Origin: Mesorhizobium loti | GTDB lineage: Bacteria; Pseudomonadota; Alphaproteobacteria; Rhizobiales; Rhizobiaceae | DNA length: 64,000 nucleotides | Direction of reading: 5' to 3' | NCBI RefSeq assembly: GCF_003148495.1 | Contig: NZ_QGGH01000002.1 | Span: 186,001 to 250,000 of the forward strand | Shown: piece after piece, positions 48,490 through 57,051 of the stretch | How positions within the stretch are numbered: position 1 is the stretch's first letter | Layout: every line of letters begins with the position of its first letter | Made by a program: the position numbers and the translations under genes | The notes under the pieces: model-generated | The model's input: only the letters and a program-made list of their open reading frames with translations | Database searches by the model: none | Told to the model about the DNA's origin: nothing

Positions 48490-49749
48490 ATGGCAAAGAC
48501 GATACTCCAACTCACAACCGCGCTCGCTCTTGTGACGATGGCGGGTGCGGCACAGGCCGCCGATTGCAAGATCACCGTCGGCCTCGTCATGGAACTGACC
48601 GGCCCGGCGGGCGAATACGGCCAGGCCGGCGCCAAGTCGGTCGAGATGGCCTTCCGCGACATCAACGCCGCCGGCGGCGTACGCGGCTGCGATCTCATCA
48701 CCGACACGCGCGACAGCCAGAGCCAGGGCAACATCGCGGTCGACGCCGCCACCCAGCTGGTTCAGGTCAAGAAGGTGCCGGTCATCATCGGCGGCATCAT
48801 CTCGTCGGTGTCGATCCCGATCCTGACCTCGGTCACCGCACCGGCCAAGATCGTTCAGGTCTCGCCGGCGTCGTCCTCGCCGACGCTGACCGCACTCGGC
48901 CGCGACGGCAAGACCAACGGCATCTTCTTCCGCACCATCACCTCGGACGCGCTGCAGGGCGTCGCCGCCGCCAAATATGCCGTCGACAAGGGCTTCAAGA
49001 AGCTGTCGATCATCCACGTCAACAACGACTTCGGCGTCAACATGGTGGCCGAATTCTCGCGCGCCTACAAAGCGCTCGGCGGCACCATCGTGTCCGACAC
49101 GCCTTACAATGAGAAGCAGTCGAGCTATGCATCGGAAGTCACGGCGGCGATGGCCGGCGAACCGGACGGGCTCTATCTCGTCAGCACGCCGGTCGACGGC
49201 GCCACGGTTGCCCGCACCTGGATCTCGCAGGGCGGCGTGCAGAAATTCCTGCTCAATGACGGCATGAACAGCCCGGACTTCATTGAATCTGTCGGCGCCG
49301 ATTATCTGAAGGAAGCCTACGGCACGTCGTCCGGCACCAGCCCGACGGCCTCGACGGAGTATTTCACCAAGAACTACAAGGAATTCTCCGGCATCGAACC
49401 GACCAATCCGGCGGCCGACCGTTCCTATGACGCCGGCGCGATTGTTGGTCTCGCCATCGCCATTGCCGGTTCGGAGGATCCGGCCAAGATCAAGGACGCC
49501 ATGTACAAGGCGGTCGATCCGGCCGGCACGCCGATCTTTGCTGGCAAGGAAGAGTTCGCCAAAGCGCTCGGCCTGATCAAGGACGGCAAGCCGATCCGCT
49601 ACGAAGGCGTCATCGGCCCGGTCGCCTTCGACAAATATGGCGACATCACCGGCCCCTTCCGCCTGTGGAAGATCGTCGACGGCAAGGTGGCGACCGACGG
49701 CGAAATGACCACCGACGACGTCAACGCCCTGCAAGCGAAGCTTCAGTAA
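48490..49749 (+). CDS. Branched-chain-type ABC transporter substrate-binding protein (LivK-like)
   Basis: Periplasmic type I binding protein (419 aa). ATG 48490 lies behind AAAGGGGAACAA; the signal peptide MAKTILQLTTALALVTMAGA ends at AQA near residue 23. Mature start CKITVGLVMELTGPAGEYGQ, then GVRGCDLITDTRDSQSQGN and IIHVNNDFGVNMVAEF are LivK-family marks. It is the only binding protein for the LivG-F-H-M set, yet sits at the end of the divergent operon, so the two arms must be co-expressed. An in-frame upstream extension to 48205 overlaps the NTF2-like gene and was rejected. Confidence 0.93.
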   Translation: MAKTILQLTTALALVTMAGAAQAADCKITVGLVMELTGPAGEYGQAGAKSVEMAFRDINAAGGVRGCDLITDTRDSQSQGNIAVDAATQLVQVKKVPVIIGGIISSVSIPILTSVTAPAKIVQVSPASSSPTLTALGRDGKTNGIFFRTITSDALQGVAAAKYAVDKGFKKLSIIHVNNDFGVNMVAEFSRAYKALGGTIVSDTPYNEKQSSYASEVTAAMAGEPDGLYLVSTPVDGATVARTWISQGGVQKFLLNDGMNSPDFIESVGADYLKEAYGTSSGTSPTASTEYFTKNYKEFSGIEPTNPAADRSYDAGAIVGLAIAIAGSEDPAKIKDAMYKAVDPAGTPIFAGKEEFAKALGLIKDGKPIRYEGVIGPVAFDKYGDITGPFRLWKIVDGKVATDGEMTTDDVNALQAKLQ

Positions 49750-49760
49750 AACGACTTGTC

Positions 49761-49800
49761 GTCCGGCGTCGATCCGATCTCATCGCGATCGATGCCGGAC
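49761..49800 (+). terminator. Strong hairpin after the LivK-like gene
   Basis: GTCCGGCGTCGATC (49761-49774) pairs with GATCGATGCCGGAC (49787-49800): 14 bp with one G-U pair and a 12-nt loop, beginning 11 nt past the stop. There is no U-tract, but it is the last gene of its operon, so a terminator or 3' mRNA protector is likely. Confidence 0.7.
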
Positions 49801-49891
49801 GGTCGGCCAGCCCCACATTGTCACGACCGATCATGCGGCGTTTGCACCGATCAGAGTTTGACCAGAAGCCGATCATGAATAGGATTGGCCG

Positions 49892-51295
49892 ATGTCACCC
49901 GAAACACAACAACTTCTATCTGCTCTCGACAGTCGGCTGGGCGCCGGCGGCTTGCTCGCCGGTCCGGAGGTGGACCAGCGCTATCGCGACGATCCCGACG
50001 GCATGCTCGGCGCGCTTCCCGAAGCGGTGCTGCGCCCGCGTGATACAGAAGGTGTCGCGGCAGCACTTGCCGCATGCAACGATCTCGGTCAGCCAATTGT
50101 CGTCCAGGGTGGACGCACCAGCCTGGCAGGCGCCGCGCGTGTGCAGCCGGGTGAGGTGGTGCTGTCGCTGGAGCGCATGACCGGCCTTGCCGTTCCGGAT
50201 CGCCAGGCTGCCAGCATCGTCGCCGAAGCGGGCGCGACATTGCAGGCGGTACAGGAGGCAGCCGACGGCGCCGGGCTGATGTTCGGCGTCGATATCGGCG
50301 CACGCGGTTCGGCCACGATCGGCGGCAATGTCGCCACCAATGCCGGCGGCATCCGTGTGCTGCGCTACGGCATGTACCGGGCGCAGGTTCTGGGGCTGGA
50401 AGCCGTGCTTGCCGACGGCAGCGTGCTGACGTCGCTCAAGGGCCTGCCCAAGGACAATTCCGGCTACGACCTCAGCCAGCTCTTCATCGGCACGGAAGGA
50501 ACCCTCGGCGTCGTCACCCGCGCCGCGCTCAGGCTGCATCCCAAGCCGGCGTCCGAGGTCAACGCTTTCTGCGCGCTCTCCTCGCTCGACGCGGCGATCG
50601 CCCTGCTTGGGCTCCTGCGGCAAAAGCTCGGTCCACTCCTGTCCGCCTATGAGGTCAACTTCGCACCGCTCTATGACCTCATGGTCGCCAGCATGGCAAT
50701 GCCGGCGCCGCTGCCGGCGGGCTCGCCCGTCTATGTGCTGGCCGAGATCCAGGGCAACGAGCCGGAACGCGACGGCGAGCGCTTCGCCGAGGTGTTGATG
50801 CAGGCGGTCGAGGATGGTGTCATCGACGATGTGGTGGTCTCGCAGTCGCCGCGCGAATTCCGTGCCCTCTGGGACGTGCGGGAGGACGCCAATCGCGTCC
50901 TGTTTTCGATCAAGGGTCTGATCGGCGTCGACATCAGCATCCCGCTGGCGCGCATGGGAACGTTCCTGGAAGAGGCGGACGCTGCCATCCATGCCATCGA
51001 CCCTGGCGCCGACATCTATGTCTTCGGCCATCTCGGCGATGGCAATCTGCACTATCAGGTCCTGACGGTCGATCCGGCGGCGGCCTATGACATCGTCTAT
51101 CGCGGCGTGGCGGCGGCCGGAGGTGGTGTTTCGGCCGAACATGGTATCGGCCTCGACAAGAAGAAGTGGCTGCATCTGGTGCGCAGCGATGCCGAGATCG
51201 CCACCATGCGGCGGCTGAAGGCAGCCCTTGACCCCAGGAACATCCTCAATAGGGGACGGGTCTTCGACCTCGGTCCATCAGCCTTGCCTCGATGA
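49892..51295 (+). CDS. FAD-binding oxidoreductase, GlcD / D-2-hydroxyacid dehydrogenase type
   Basis: Flavoprotein of 467 aa of the PCMH group (glycolate oxidase GlcD, D-lactate and D-2-hydroxyglutarate dehydrogenases). FAD site: QPIVVQGGRTSLAGAARVQP (about 69-88) and DIGARGSATIGGNVATNAGG (about 132-151) with FIGTEGTLGVVTRA. The cap domain has FGHLGDGNLHYQV and the end reads LDPRNILNRGRVF, all standard. Stands alone on the plus strand, convergent with the Pot-type permease gene 13 nt on. Could oxidise a 2-hydroxy acid such as glycolate formed by the neighbouring sugar-acid pathway; this is inferred. Confidence 0.91.
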   Translation: MSPETQQLLSALDSRLGAGGLLAGPEVDQRYRDDPDGMLGALPEAVLRPRDTEGVAAALAACNDLGQPIVVQGGRTSLAGAARVQPGEVVLSLERMTGLAVPDRQAASIVAEAGATLQAVQEAADGAGLMFGVDIGARGSATIGGNVATNAGGIRVLRYGMYRAQVLGLEAVLADGSVLTSLKGLPKDNSGYDLSQLFIGTEGTLGVVTRAALRLHPKPASEVNAFCALSSLDAAIALLGLLRQKLGPLLSAYEVNFAPLYDLMVASMAMPAPLPAGSPVYVLAEIQGNEPERDGERFAEVLMQAVEDGVIDDVVVSQSPREFRALWDVREDANRVLFSIKGLIGVDISIPLARMGTFLEEADAAIHAIDPGADIYVFGHLGDGNLHYQVLTVDPAAAYDIVYRGVAAAGGGVSAEHGIGLDKKKWLHLVRSDAEIATMRRLKAALDPRNILNRGRVFDLGPSALPR

Positions 51296-51308
51296 TATCT
51301 GCCTGCAC

Positions 51309-52109
51309 TCAAGTCCGTTCGGTCGCGACTTGCCTGGGGATGAGAAACCGGGCGGCGAGCACGCAGAGCAGCACGGTGAACATCAGGATCAGTGCCACCA
51401 GCGCATTGATGTCGGGTGAGAAGCCAAGCCGCATCATCGCCCACAGCCTGACCGGCAGCGTACTCTGGGTGCCGGTGACCAGGATGGTGATCATCGTCTC
51501 GTCGAACGACAGCGCGAAGGCCAGGATGGCGCCGCCAACCATGGCGCTCGATAGGTTCGGCAGGATGATGCGCCAGAACGTCTGCCAGCCCGTGGCGCCG
51601 AGATCGTAGGACGCTTCGACCAGCGTGCGGCTCATCGACTGCAGCCGCATCAGCACCGTGCGATAGACGATCGCCAGCACAAAGACCGTGTGGCCGATGA
51701 CGACCGTCAGCAGCGAGCGTTCGAGGCCGATTTCGCGGAAGAAGATCAGCAGCGCCAGGCCGCTGATGATCGGCGGCATCAGGAACGGCAGGAAGATGAT
51801 GAACTGCAGGAGCGAACGCCCGGAACGCCGGCTGTGATAGTAGAGTGCCAGCAGCGTTCCGCTGACCACGGACAGGACGACGGTGCAGACGCCAACGATC
51901 AGCGTGGTACGCAAGGCGGCCAATATGTCGTGATTTTCAGCCAGCGCGACATAGGTCGCAAGGGTCGGCGACGACCAGTCGACATTGCCATGCGAAATGG
52001 TGAAGAACGACGACACGATCGGCACGAACAGCGGACTGTAGAGCAGCACCGCGACCAGCGTCGTGATCGCAGCCAGAAAGATGGCGGACAGGCGGGGCAG
52101 GGCGCTCAT
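51309..52109 (-). CDS. ABC transporter permease, PotC type
   Basis: Second permease of a spermidine/putrescine-type importer (266 aa). Six hydrophobic segments (about 10-35, 65-88, 100-122, 133-150, 190-210, 235-257). The EAA-like loop LVEASYDLGATGWQTFWRII (about 162-181) is the PotC/PotB coupling helix. ATG 52109 overlaps the PotB stop by 4 nt. Last gene of the long operon that begins with the FadR-type regulator. Pot-family transporters also carry other charged solutes, and the operon here is built of sugar-acid enzymes. Confidence 0.92.
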   Translation of the reverse strand: MSALPRLSAIFLAAITTLVAVLLYSPLFVPIVSSFFTISHGNVDWSSPTLATYVALAENHDILAALRTTLIVGVCTVVLSVVSGTLLALYYHSRRSGRSLLQFIIFLPFLMPPIISGLALLIFFREIGLERSLLTVVIGHTVFVLAIVYRTVLMRLQSMSRTLVEASYDLGATGWQTFWRIILPNLSSAMVGGAILAFALSFDETMITILVTGTQSTLPVRLWAMMRLGFSPDINALVALILMFTVLLCVLAARFLIPRQVATERT

Positions 52110-52978
52110 ACCGAAATCCCCCGGTTGCGCCCGAAGCGTTCGCCGATGAGGATTGCCGCGATCACCACGACGGCCAGCGCCACCGACAGCGCTGCGCCGA
52201 AGGGCCAGTTATAGGCCGTGCCGAACTGGCTGTAGAGGATGCGGCCGAAGGTGAAGCCGCTGATCCCGCCGACCATTTGCGGCGTCAGGAAATCGCCGAT
52301 CGCCAGCACGAAGACGAAGCTCGCCGCCGAAGCGACGCCGGGCAGGCTGAGCGGCAAGGTGATGCGCAGGAAGGTCTGCAAGCCGCTCGCGCCGAGATCG
52401 TCCGAGGCGCGCAGCAGCACCTGCGGAATCCGCTCCAGCGACAGGAAGATCGGCAGGACGGCGAAGGGGATCAAGAGCAGGGTCAGTGTCAGCAGGATGG
52501 CGTTCATGTTGAACACGAAAAGCGTCGACGGTTCCTGCAGGATACCGAGCGCTACCAGTGCCTTGTTCAGGAAGCCGTTGAGGCCGAGGATACTGCGGAT
52601 CGCATAGATCTTGATGACGTAGCTCATCAACAGCGGCACCAAGAGCAGCATCAGCAAGGCGTAGCGCCAGCGGCCTTTCAGCGTCGTCAGGAAATAGGCG
52701 GCGGGATAGGCAAGCAGGATGCAGATGATGGCCACCGAGACGCACAGCACGATGGTGTTCCAGAACACCGGGAGAAAGACCGGATCGGTGAAGAATCTGG
52801 CATAGTTGCCCAGTGACAACCCGTAGACGATCGTGCCCTGGTCGACGCTGAAGAAGCTGTAACCGAGGAAGATCGCCAGCGGCACCAGGACAAAGATCAC
52901 CGGCAAGGCAAACGCCAGTACTGTCACCAGCAGCGACAGTCGTCTTTCCGCAGGCAGCGTCGAGTCGGCTTTGCTCAT
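52106..52978 (-). CDS. ABC transporter permease, PotB type
   Basis: First permease (290 aa). N-terminal membrane segment at about 15-40, then LSLGNYARFFTDPVFLPVFW, the typical PotB loop, and the coupling helix VLLRASDDLGASGLQTFLRI (about 187-206). GDFLTPQMVGG is the family hallmark near residue 230. ATG 52978 overlaps the ATPase stop by 4 nt, and its stop overlaps PotC. Confidence 0.92.
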   Translation of the reverse strand: MSKADSTLPAERRLSLLVTVLAFALPVIFVLVPLAIFLGYSFFSVDQGTIVYGLSLGNYARFFTDPVFLPVFWNTIVLCVSVAIICILLAYPAAYFLTTLKGRWRYALLMLLLVPLLMSYVIKIYAIRSILGLNGFLNKALVALGILQEPSTLFVFNMNAILLTLTLLLIPFAVLPIFLSLERIPQVLLRASDDLGASGLQTFLRITLPLSLPGVASAASFVFVLAIGDFLTPQMVGGISGFTFGRILYSQFGTAYNWPFGAALSVALAVVVIAAILIGERFGRNRGISV

Positions 52979-54078
52979 GCCAGCACCAGATGGCCTTCAT
53001 GCGGCGCAAACGAAAGCGATACAGCCTCGCCGGATTTGAGCGCGCTGCCGTCGACCCGGCTCGGCACGCGCAGCCGCAAGCGTTGCGCGGCATTGTCGGC
53101 GCCAGCCGTGATGGTGGCGACGGTCGATGAGCCGGCAAAGGCCATGTCGGAGATCGTACCGGGAAAGCGGTTGTCGGTGTCCTTTGCATCCGCAAGATGC
53201 AAGGCCTCGGGGCGGAATGCAGCGTAGGCGCTGGCGCCATCCGTCGCGGCTTTCAAATGCGGCTGGTTGCTGATCGAGCAGACCAGGCGCCCGAGCGCCG
53301 TCTCGATCGATCGCAGCTCGCCCTGGATCGGTCCGAGTTTCCCGGCCACCAGATTGTTCTCGCCGAAGAAGCGCGCGACGAACTCGCAATTCGGCTTGTA
53401 GTAGAGGTCGTGCGGCGTGCCGAGCTGGCGGATATGGCCGGCCTCCATGACGCAGATCCGATCGGCCATGCCGATGGCTTCTTCCTGGTCATGGGTGACG
53501 AACAGGAAGGTGGTCTTGATTTCGCGCTGGATAGATTTCAGGAAGACTTGCATCTGCCGGCGCAGTTCGAGGTCGAGTGCCGCCAGCGGCTCGTCGAGCA
53601 GGATCAGGCGCGGCTGGCAGATCAGCGCACGGGCGAGTGCGACGCGCTGGCGTTGGCCGCCGGAGAGCTGCGCGGGAAAGCGGTCGGCGAAACGCCCGAG
53701 CTGGACCAGGTCGAGGGCCTCCGCGACACGGCGCGCGATTTCCTTGCGCTGGATATGGCGAACCGAAAGCCCATAGCCGACATTGCCGGAAACGGTCAGA
53801 TGTGGAAACAGCGCATAATCCTGGAACACGGTGTTGAACGGCCGTCGGTTGATCGGCATGCGGCTGATGTCCTGGCCGTCCAGCCGGATCTCGCCTGAGG
53901 TCAGCGGCTCCAGCCCGCCGATCAGCCGCAGGACCGTGGTCTTGCCGGAGCCCGAAGGCCCGAGCACGGTGAGGAACTCACCGTCCCGGATCGACAGGTC
54001 GATGTCGTGCAGCACGGGAACCGTGCCGTAGGATTTCGAGACGGACCGCAGCGTCAGCAGGTCGGTGTTCTGGTTCAT
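52975..54078 (-). CDS. ABC transporter ATP-binding protein, PotA type
   Basis: ATPase of the Pot-type importer (367 aa). Walker A GPSGSGKTT (about 39-47), FQDYALFPHLTV, signature LSGGQRQRVALARAL, Walker B LILLDEPLAALD and switch His VTHDQEEAI are intact. The C-terminal TOBE regulatory domain (about 280-367) includes AFRPEALHLAD. ATG 54078 follows GAGAG; ATG 54093 is a weaker alternative that lies close to the hairpin. Overlaps the PotB start by 4 nt. Confidence 0.93.
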   Translation of the reverse strand: MNQNTDLLTLRSVSKSYGTVPVLHDIDLSIRDGEFLTVLGPSGSGKTTVLRLIGGLEPLTSGEIRLDGQDISRMPINRRPFNTVFQDYALFPHLTVSGNVGYGLSVRHIQRKEIARRVAEALDLVQLGRFADRFPAQLSGGQRQRVALARALICQPRLILLDEPLAALDLELRRQMQVFLKSIQREIKTTFLFVTHDQEEAIGMADRICVMEAGHIRQLGTPHDLYYKPNCEFVARFFGENNLVAGKLGPIQGELRSIETALGRLVCSISNQPHLKAATDGASAYAAFRPEALHLADAKDTDNRFPGTISDMAFAGSSTVATITAGADNAAQRLRLRVPSRVDGSALKSGEAVSLSFAPHEGHLVLA

Positions 54079-54099
54079 GAAATACTCTCGCATACGCTT

Positions 54100-54126
54100 C
54101 GGCGGTCCGGAACCTCCGGACCGCCG
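54100..54126 (-). terminator. Perfect intercistronic hairpin after the Pot-type binding-protein gene
   Basis: CGGCGGTCCGG (54100-54110) and CCGGACCGCCG (54116-54126) form a perfect 11-bp stem around AACCT. It starts 28 nt past the binding-protein stop and ends 21 nt before the ATPase start. No U-tract. Third case here of a hairpin inside an operon, between the binding-protein gene and the membrane/ATPase genes. Confidence 0.7.
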
Positions 54127-54154
54127 GGTCCTTCGAAGGCATAGAACGGAAAGG

Positions 54155-55180
54155 TCAGGGCGTGGCCTTGACCTCGTTCCACATGTCCGAACGCTTGAGC
54201 GGGTCCTCGACATTGTTGAGCCAGACCAGCTTGTCGTTGCCGCCGGCGCTGCTCGACTCGACCACGGTGTTGCCGAAGCCGGTGCGTTCGGAAAGCGCGC
54301 CGCTGACCTTCTTGCTCAGCATGAAGTCGATCCACTTCTCAGCCGCCGCATTGTCGCGGACACCCTTGGAAATGACCCAGTTGTCGAGCCAGGCAAGCGC
54401 ACCCTCGCTTGGATTGACGTAGGCGACATGAGCGCCGATCTTCTGCAGCGCCTTGACCTGCTGCTGGCCGTAATTGGCCCAGATCAGGGCCACATCATTG
54501 TTCTGGTAGATCTGCTGCGCCTCGTCGGCGGTGGTGTAGAAGCTCAGCACGTTGCGCTTGAGTTCGACCAGCTTGGCCTTGACCGCCGCCATCTGCTCTT
54601 CGTTGAGGTTGAACGGATCCTTGTAGCCGAGCGTCAGTGCGGTGAACGAGAAATTGTGCTCGCCATTGTCGTAGGCCAGAACCTTGCCCTTGTATGCCGG
54701 GTCCCACAGAACCGACATCGAGGTCGGCGCCGGCTTGACCTTGTCGGTGTCGTAGATCAGGCCGATGGAGTCGAAGCAGAACGGAATGCCGTAGACCTTG
54801 CCGTCCTTGGTGACGCCGCTCACCGCCGTCAGATCACGAAAGCGCGGCAGCACTTCCTTCTGGTTGGCGAGCTTCGTGACGTCGATCGGCGACACCAGGT
54901 CGGCCTTGATGTAGCGCTGCAGCTGGGCGGTGTTGACGGCGAAGACGTCGAAGTCCTGGCCTTCGCTGCCCTTGATCTTGGCCCAGATCTCGTCGTCGCT
55001 GCCGATGAACACGACATCGACGCCGATGCCTGTTGCAGCGGTGAAGTCCTTGACCCAGTCGGCATCGGCGTAGCCGTCCCAGGCCAGAACCCGCAGGTTC
55101 GCGGCGAGCGCCGCCGATGTCATCAGGCCGATGCCGAGCCCGATCGTTGCCATTCTTAGAAACAGTTTTTTCAGTCCCAT
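54155..55180 (-). CDS. ABC transporter substrate-binding protein, PotD type
   Basis: Periplasmic binding protein (341 aa). ATG 55180 lies behind GGGAGA; the Sec signal MGLKKLFLRMATIGLGIGLM ends at ALA near residue 26. The mature start ANLRVLAWDGYADADWVKDF and FDVFAVNTAQLQRYI, GIPFCFDSIGLIYD and ALIWANYGQQQ follow the PotD/PotF fold pattern. Its operon partners are AraD1-, XylB- and arabonate-dehydratase-type enzymes, so the ligand may be an aldonic acid or related sugar derivative rather than a polyamine. That is an inference from context. Confidence 0.9.
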   Translation of the reverse strand: MGLKKLFLRMATIGLGIGLMTSAALAANLRVLAWDGYADADWVKDFTAATGIGVDVVFIGSDDEIWAKIKGSEGQDFDVFAVNTAQLQRYIKADLVSPIDVTKLANQKEVLPRFRDLTAVSGVTKDGKVYGIPFCFDSIGLIYDTDKVKPAPTSMSVLWDPAYKGKVLAYDNGEHNFSFTALTLGYKDPFNLNEEQMAAVKAKLVELKRNVLSFYTTADEAQQIYQNNDVALIWANYGQQQVKALQKIGAHVAYVNPSEGALAWLDNWVISKGVRDNAAAEKWIDFMLSKKVSGALSERTGFGNTVVESSSAGGNDKLVWLNNVEDPLKRSDMWNEVKATP

Positions 55181-55232
55181 TTTCAATCTCCCATTGTCAT
55201 TCTGGTGGACCGCAGTTTCCGGACCTTCGCCG

Positions 55233-56231
55233 TCACAGCTGGGTGACAGCGACCAGTCCCTCGTCCGGCACCGACACCATCCGGTTGCGCAGTGGCTTGC
55301 CGAATGTCTGTGCCTGGATTTCATATTCGTCGCCGGAAGCCGTCTTGACGCCGGAGGCGTAGCTCATCACCGCCGCGCCGAAGAAATAGGCATGCAGGTC
55401 GCCCGCCCTGCGGTGCATCGGGTAGCGGAAATGGAAGTGTTCGAGATTGGCGATCGAGTGCGACATGTGCGCTTCGCCCGACAGGAATTCCTGCTCCCAG
55501 ATGACAGCGCCGTCGCGCAGGATGCGCGAATGGCCGCGCACTTCTTCGGGCAGGTCGCCGATCAGCAGTTCCGGACCGATCGAGCAGGAGCGAAGCTTGG
55601 AATGGGCGAGGTAGAGGTAGTTCTCGCCCTCCGTCACGTGGTCGGAATATTCGTTTCCGAGCGCATAGCCGATGCGATAGGGATGGCCGTCAGGCCCATT
55701 GACATAAAGCCCGACGATCTCGGCTTCCTCTGCACCTGCTTTCGCGAATGCCGGCATCGGCAGCGGCGCGCCGGGCGGCACAACGCAGGTGCCGACACCC
55801 TTGAAGAACCACTCCGGCTGGATGCCGATCTTGCCAGCGCCAGGCTTGCCGCCCTCCAGCCCCATGCGGAAGATTTTCAAGGAATCGGATTCGTCGGCAC
55901 CTTCGCCATGGGTCAGAATATGCATCTGGTTGCGCGCAGCGGCACTTCCCGTATGGGTCAGGCCCGTGCCTGTGACCAGGAAGCGCGCCGGTTCCGGATG
56001 GTCGACCGGAGCGAGCACGCGGCCGTCGCGCAACAGCTGGTCGTAGTCGATCGTCGCTGTGCCGGTCCGTTTCTCGACCAGCGCTGCGATCGACGTGCCC
56101 TGGGCGATTGCCGCTTCGGCCAGCTCCAGCACGCTGCTGGTCTTTTCGAGCGGGTGCAGATGATTGCCGTCATCCGAGACACGGCCAACCCCTCTGCTGC
56201 CGTCGGCCATTCTGAACTGAACAAGACGCAT
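55233..56231 (-). CDS. AraD1/GguC-family protein (FAH fold; L-2-keto-3-deoxyarabonate dehydratase-like)
   Basis: Protein of 332 aa with a C-terminal fumarylacetoacetate-hydrolase-like fold. The divalent-metal site is suggested by EEAEIVGLYVNG (about 168-179) and GNEYSDHVTEG; LAHSKLRSCSIGPELLIG and HMSHSIANLEHFHFRY are features I recall from the AraD1/GguC family. In the non-phosphorylative L-arabinose pathway this activity converts 2-keto-3-deoxy-L-arabonate to 2-oxoglutarate semialdehyde. ATG 56231; 32 nt after the SDR gene. The arabonate-dehydratase-type gene in the same operon supports this pathway step. Confidence 0.82.
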   Translation of the reverse strand: MRLVQFRMADGSRGVGRVSDDGNHLHPLEKTSSVLELAEAAIAQGTSIAALVEKRTGTATIDYDQLLRDGRVLAPVDHPEPARFLVTGTGLTHTGSAAARNQMHILTHGEGADESDSLKIFRMGLEGGKPGAGKIGIQPEWFFKGVGTCVVPPGAPLPMPAFAKAGAEEAEIVGLYVNGPDGHPYRIGYALGNEYSDHVTEGENYLYLAHSKLRSCSIGPELLIGDLPEEVRGHSRILRDGAVIWEQEFLSGEAHMSHSIANLEHFHFRYPMHRRAGDLHAYFFGAAVMSYASGVKTASGDEYEIQAQTFGKPLRNRMVSVPDEGLVAVTQL

Positions 56232-56263
56232 GAACTAACCTTCTTCCTCTGAAACCGTACGGG

Positions 56264-57040
56264 TCACACCCAGCCCGCATCGACGATGAACTGTTGGCTC
56301 GTGCACATGCGGCTGTCGTCGGCGGCGAGGAACAGCGCCATGCGCGCGATATCGGAGGGCTGCAGCCGGTCGGGCAGGCACTGCCTTTCCGCGATCTGGC
56401 GTTCGCCGGCCGGGTTCAGCCAAAGACGCATCTGGCGCTCGGTCATCACCCAGCCCGGCACCATGCAGTTGACGCGGATGCGTTCGGGGCCGAGTTCGCG
56501 GGCCAGCGCCCGCGTCATGCCGTAAACAGCCGCTTTCGCGGTGACATAGGCTGGGCAATCAGGATCGCCGACCATCCAGGTGATGGAGCCGAAATTGATG
56601 ATCGAGCCGCCGCCCTGCGCGCTCATCTGCGGACGCACCGCCTGCGCCGCGAAGAACTGATGGCGCAGATTGACCGCCATGCGGTCGTCCCAGTAGGCCA
56701 CCGTCACATCCTTGGTCTGATGGCGATCGTCATTGCCGGCATTGTTGCACAGGACCTGGATAGGGCCGTTGTGCTGCATCGCCTGAACGGTTGCCGCCTG
56801 CAACTCTTCGACATTGCGCAGGTCGCAGGGAATGAACAGCGGTGCGGCATGTCCCTCGGCCGCAATCGCATCGACCAGACGCCGTGAAGGCCCCTCGGCC
56901 ATGTCGACGAAGGCGACGCGGCTGCCTTGCGCGCAGAAATGGCGCACCAGGCTTTCGCCGATGCCGCTGCCGCCGCCGGTTATGAAGACGCTGCGGCCCT
57001 TGAGGCTTGGATAGATCGCGTAGCCGATTTCATCCGTCAT
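56264..57040 (-). CDS. SDR-family sugar dehydrogenase (XylB / L-arabinose dehydrogenase-like)
   Basis: NAD(P)-dependent short-chain dehydrogenase (258 aa). Cofactor motif ITGGGSGIGES (about 19-29), NNAGNDDRH (about 93-101), catalytic Ser in NFGSITWM and YVTAK (Tyr and Lys; about 165-169). AIYPSLKG at the start, NAGNDDRHQTKDVTVAYWDD and INFGSITW recall Caulobacter D-xylose dehydrogenase XylB, from memory rather than alignment. It would oxidise a pentose C1 to the lactone, the first step of the pathway whose later steps are encoded on either side. ATG 57040, 11 nt after the dehydratase stop. Confidence 0.85.
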   Translation of the reverse strand: MTDEIGYAIYPSLKGRSVFITGGGSGIGESLVRHFCAQGSRVAFVDMAEGPSRRLVDAIAAEGHAAPLFIPCDLRNVEELQAATVQAMQHNGPIQVLCNNAGNDDRHQTKDVTVAYWDDRMAVNLRHQFFAAQAVRPQMSAQGGGSIINFGSITWMVGDPDCPAYVTAKAAVYGMTRALARELGPERIRVNCMVPGWVMTERQMRLWLNPAGERQIAERQCLPDRLQPSDIARMALFLAADDSRMCTSQQFIVDAGWV

Positions 57041-57051
57041 CGCGCGCCTCT

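Noticed and set aside
1488..54126. Calling the binding-protein hairpins rho-independent terminators
   Set aside because: None is followed by a U-tract and three sit inside operons; attenuation or mRNA protection fits better, although the feature type used is the nearest available.
51309..55180. Simple polyamine transporter
   Set aside because: Family similarity is to PotABCD, but all operon partners are sugar-acid enzymes, so I do not assign polyamines as the substrate.
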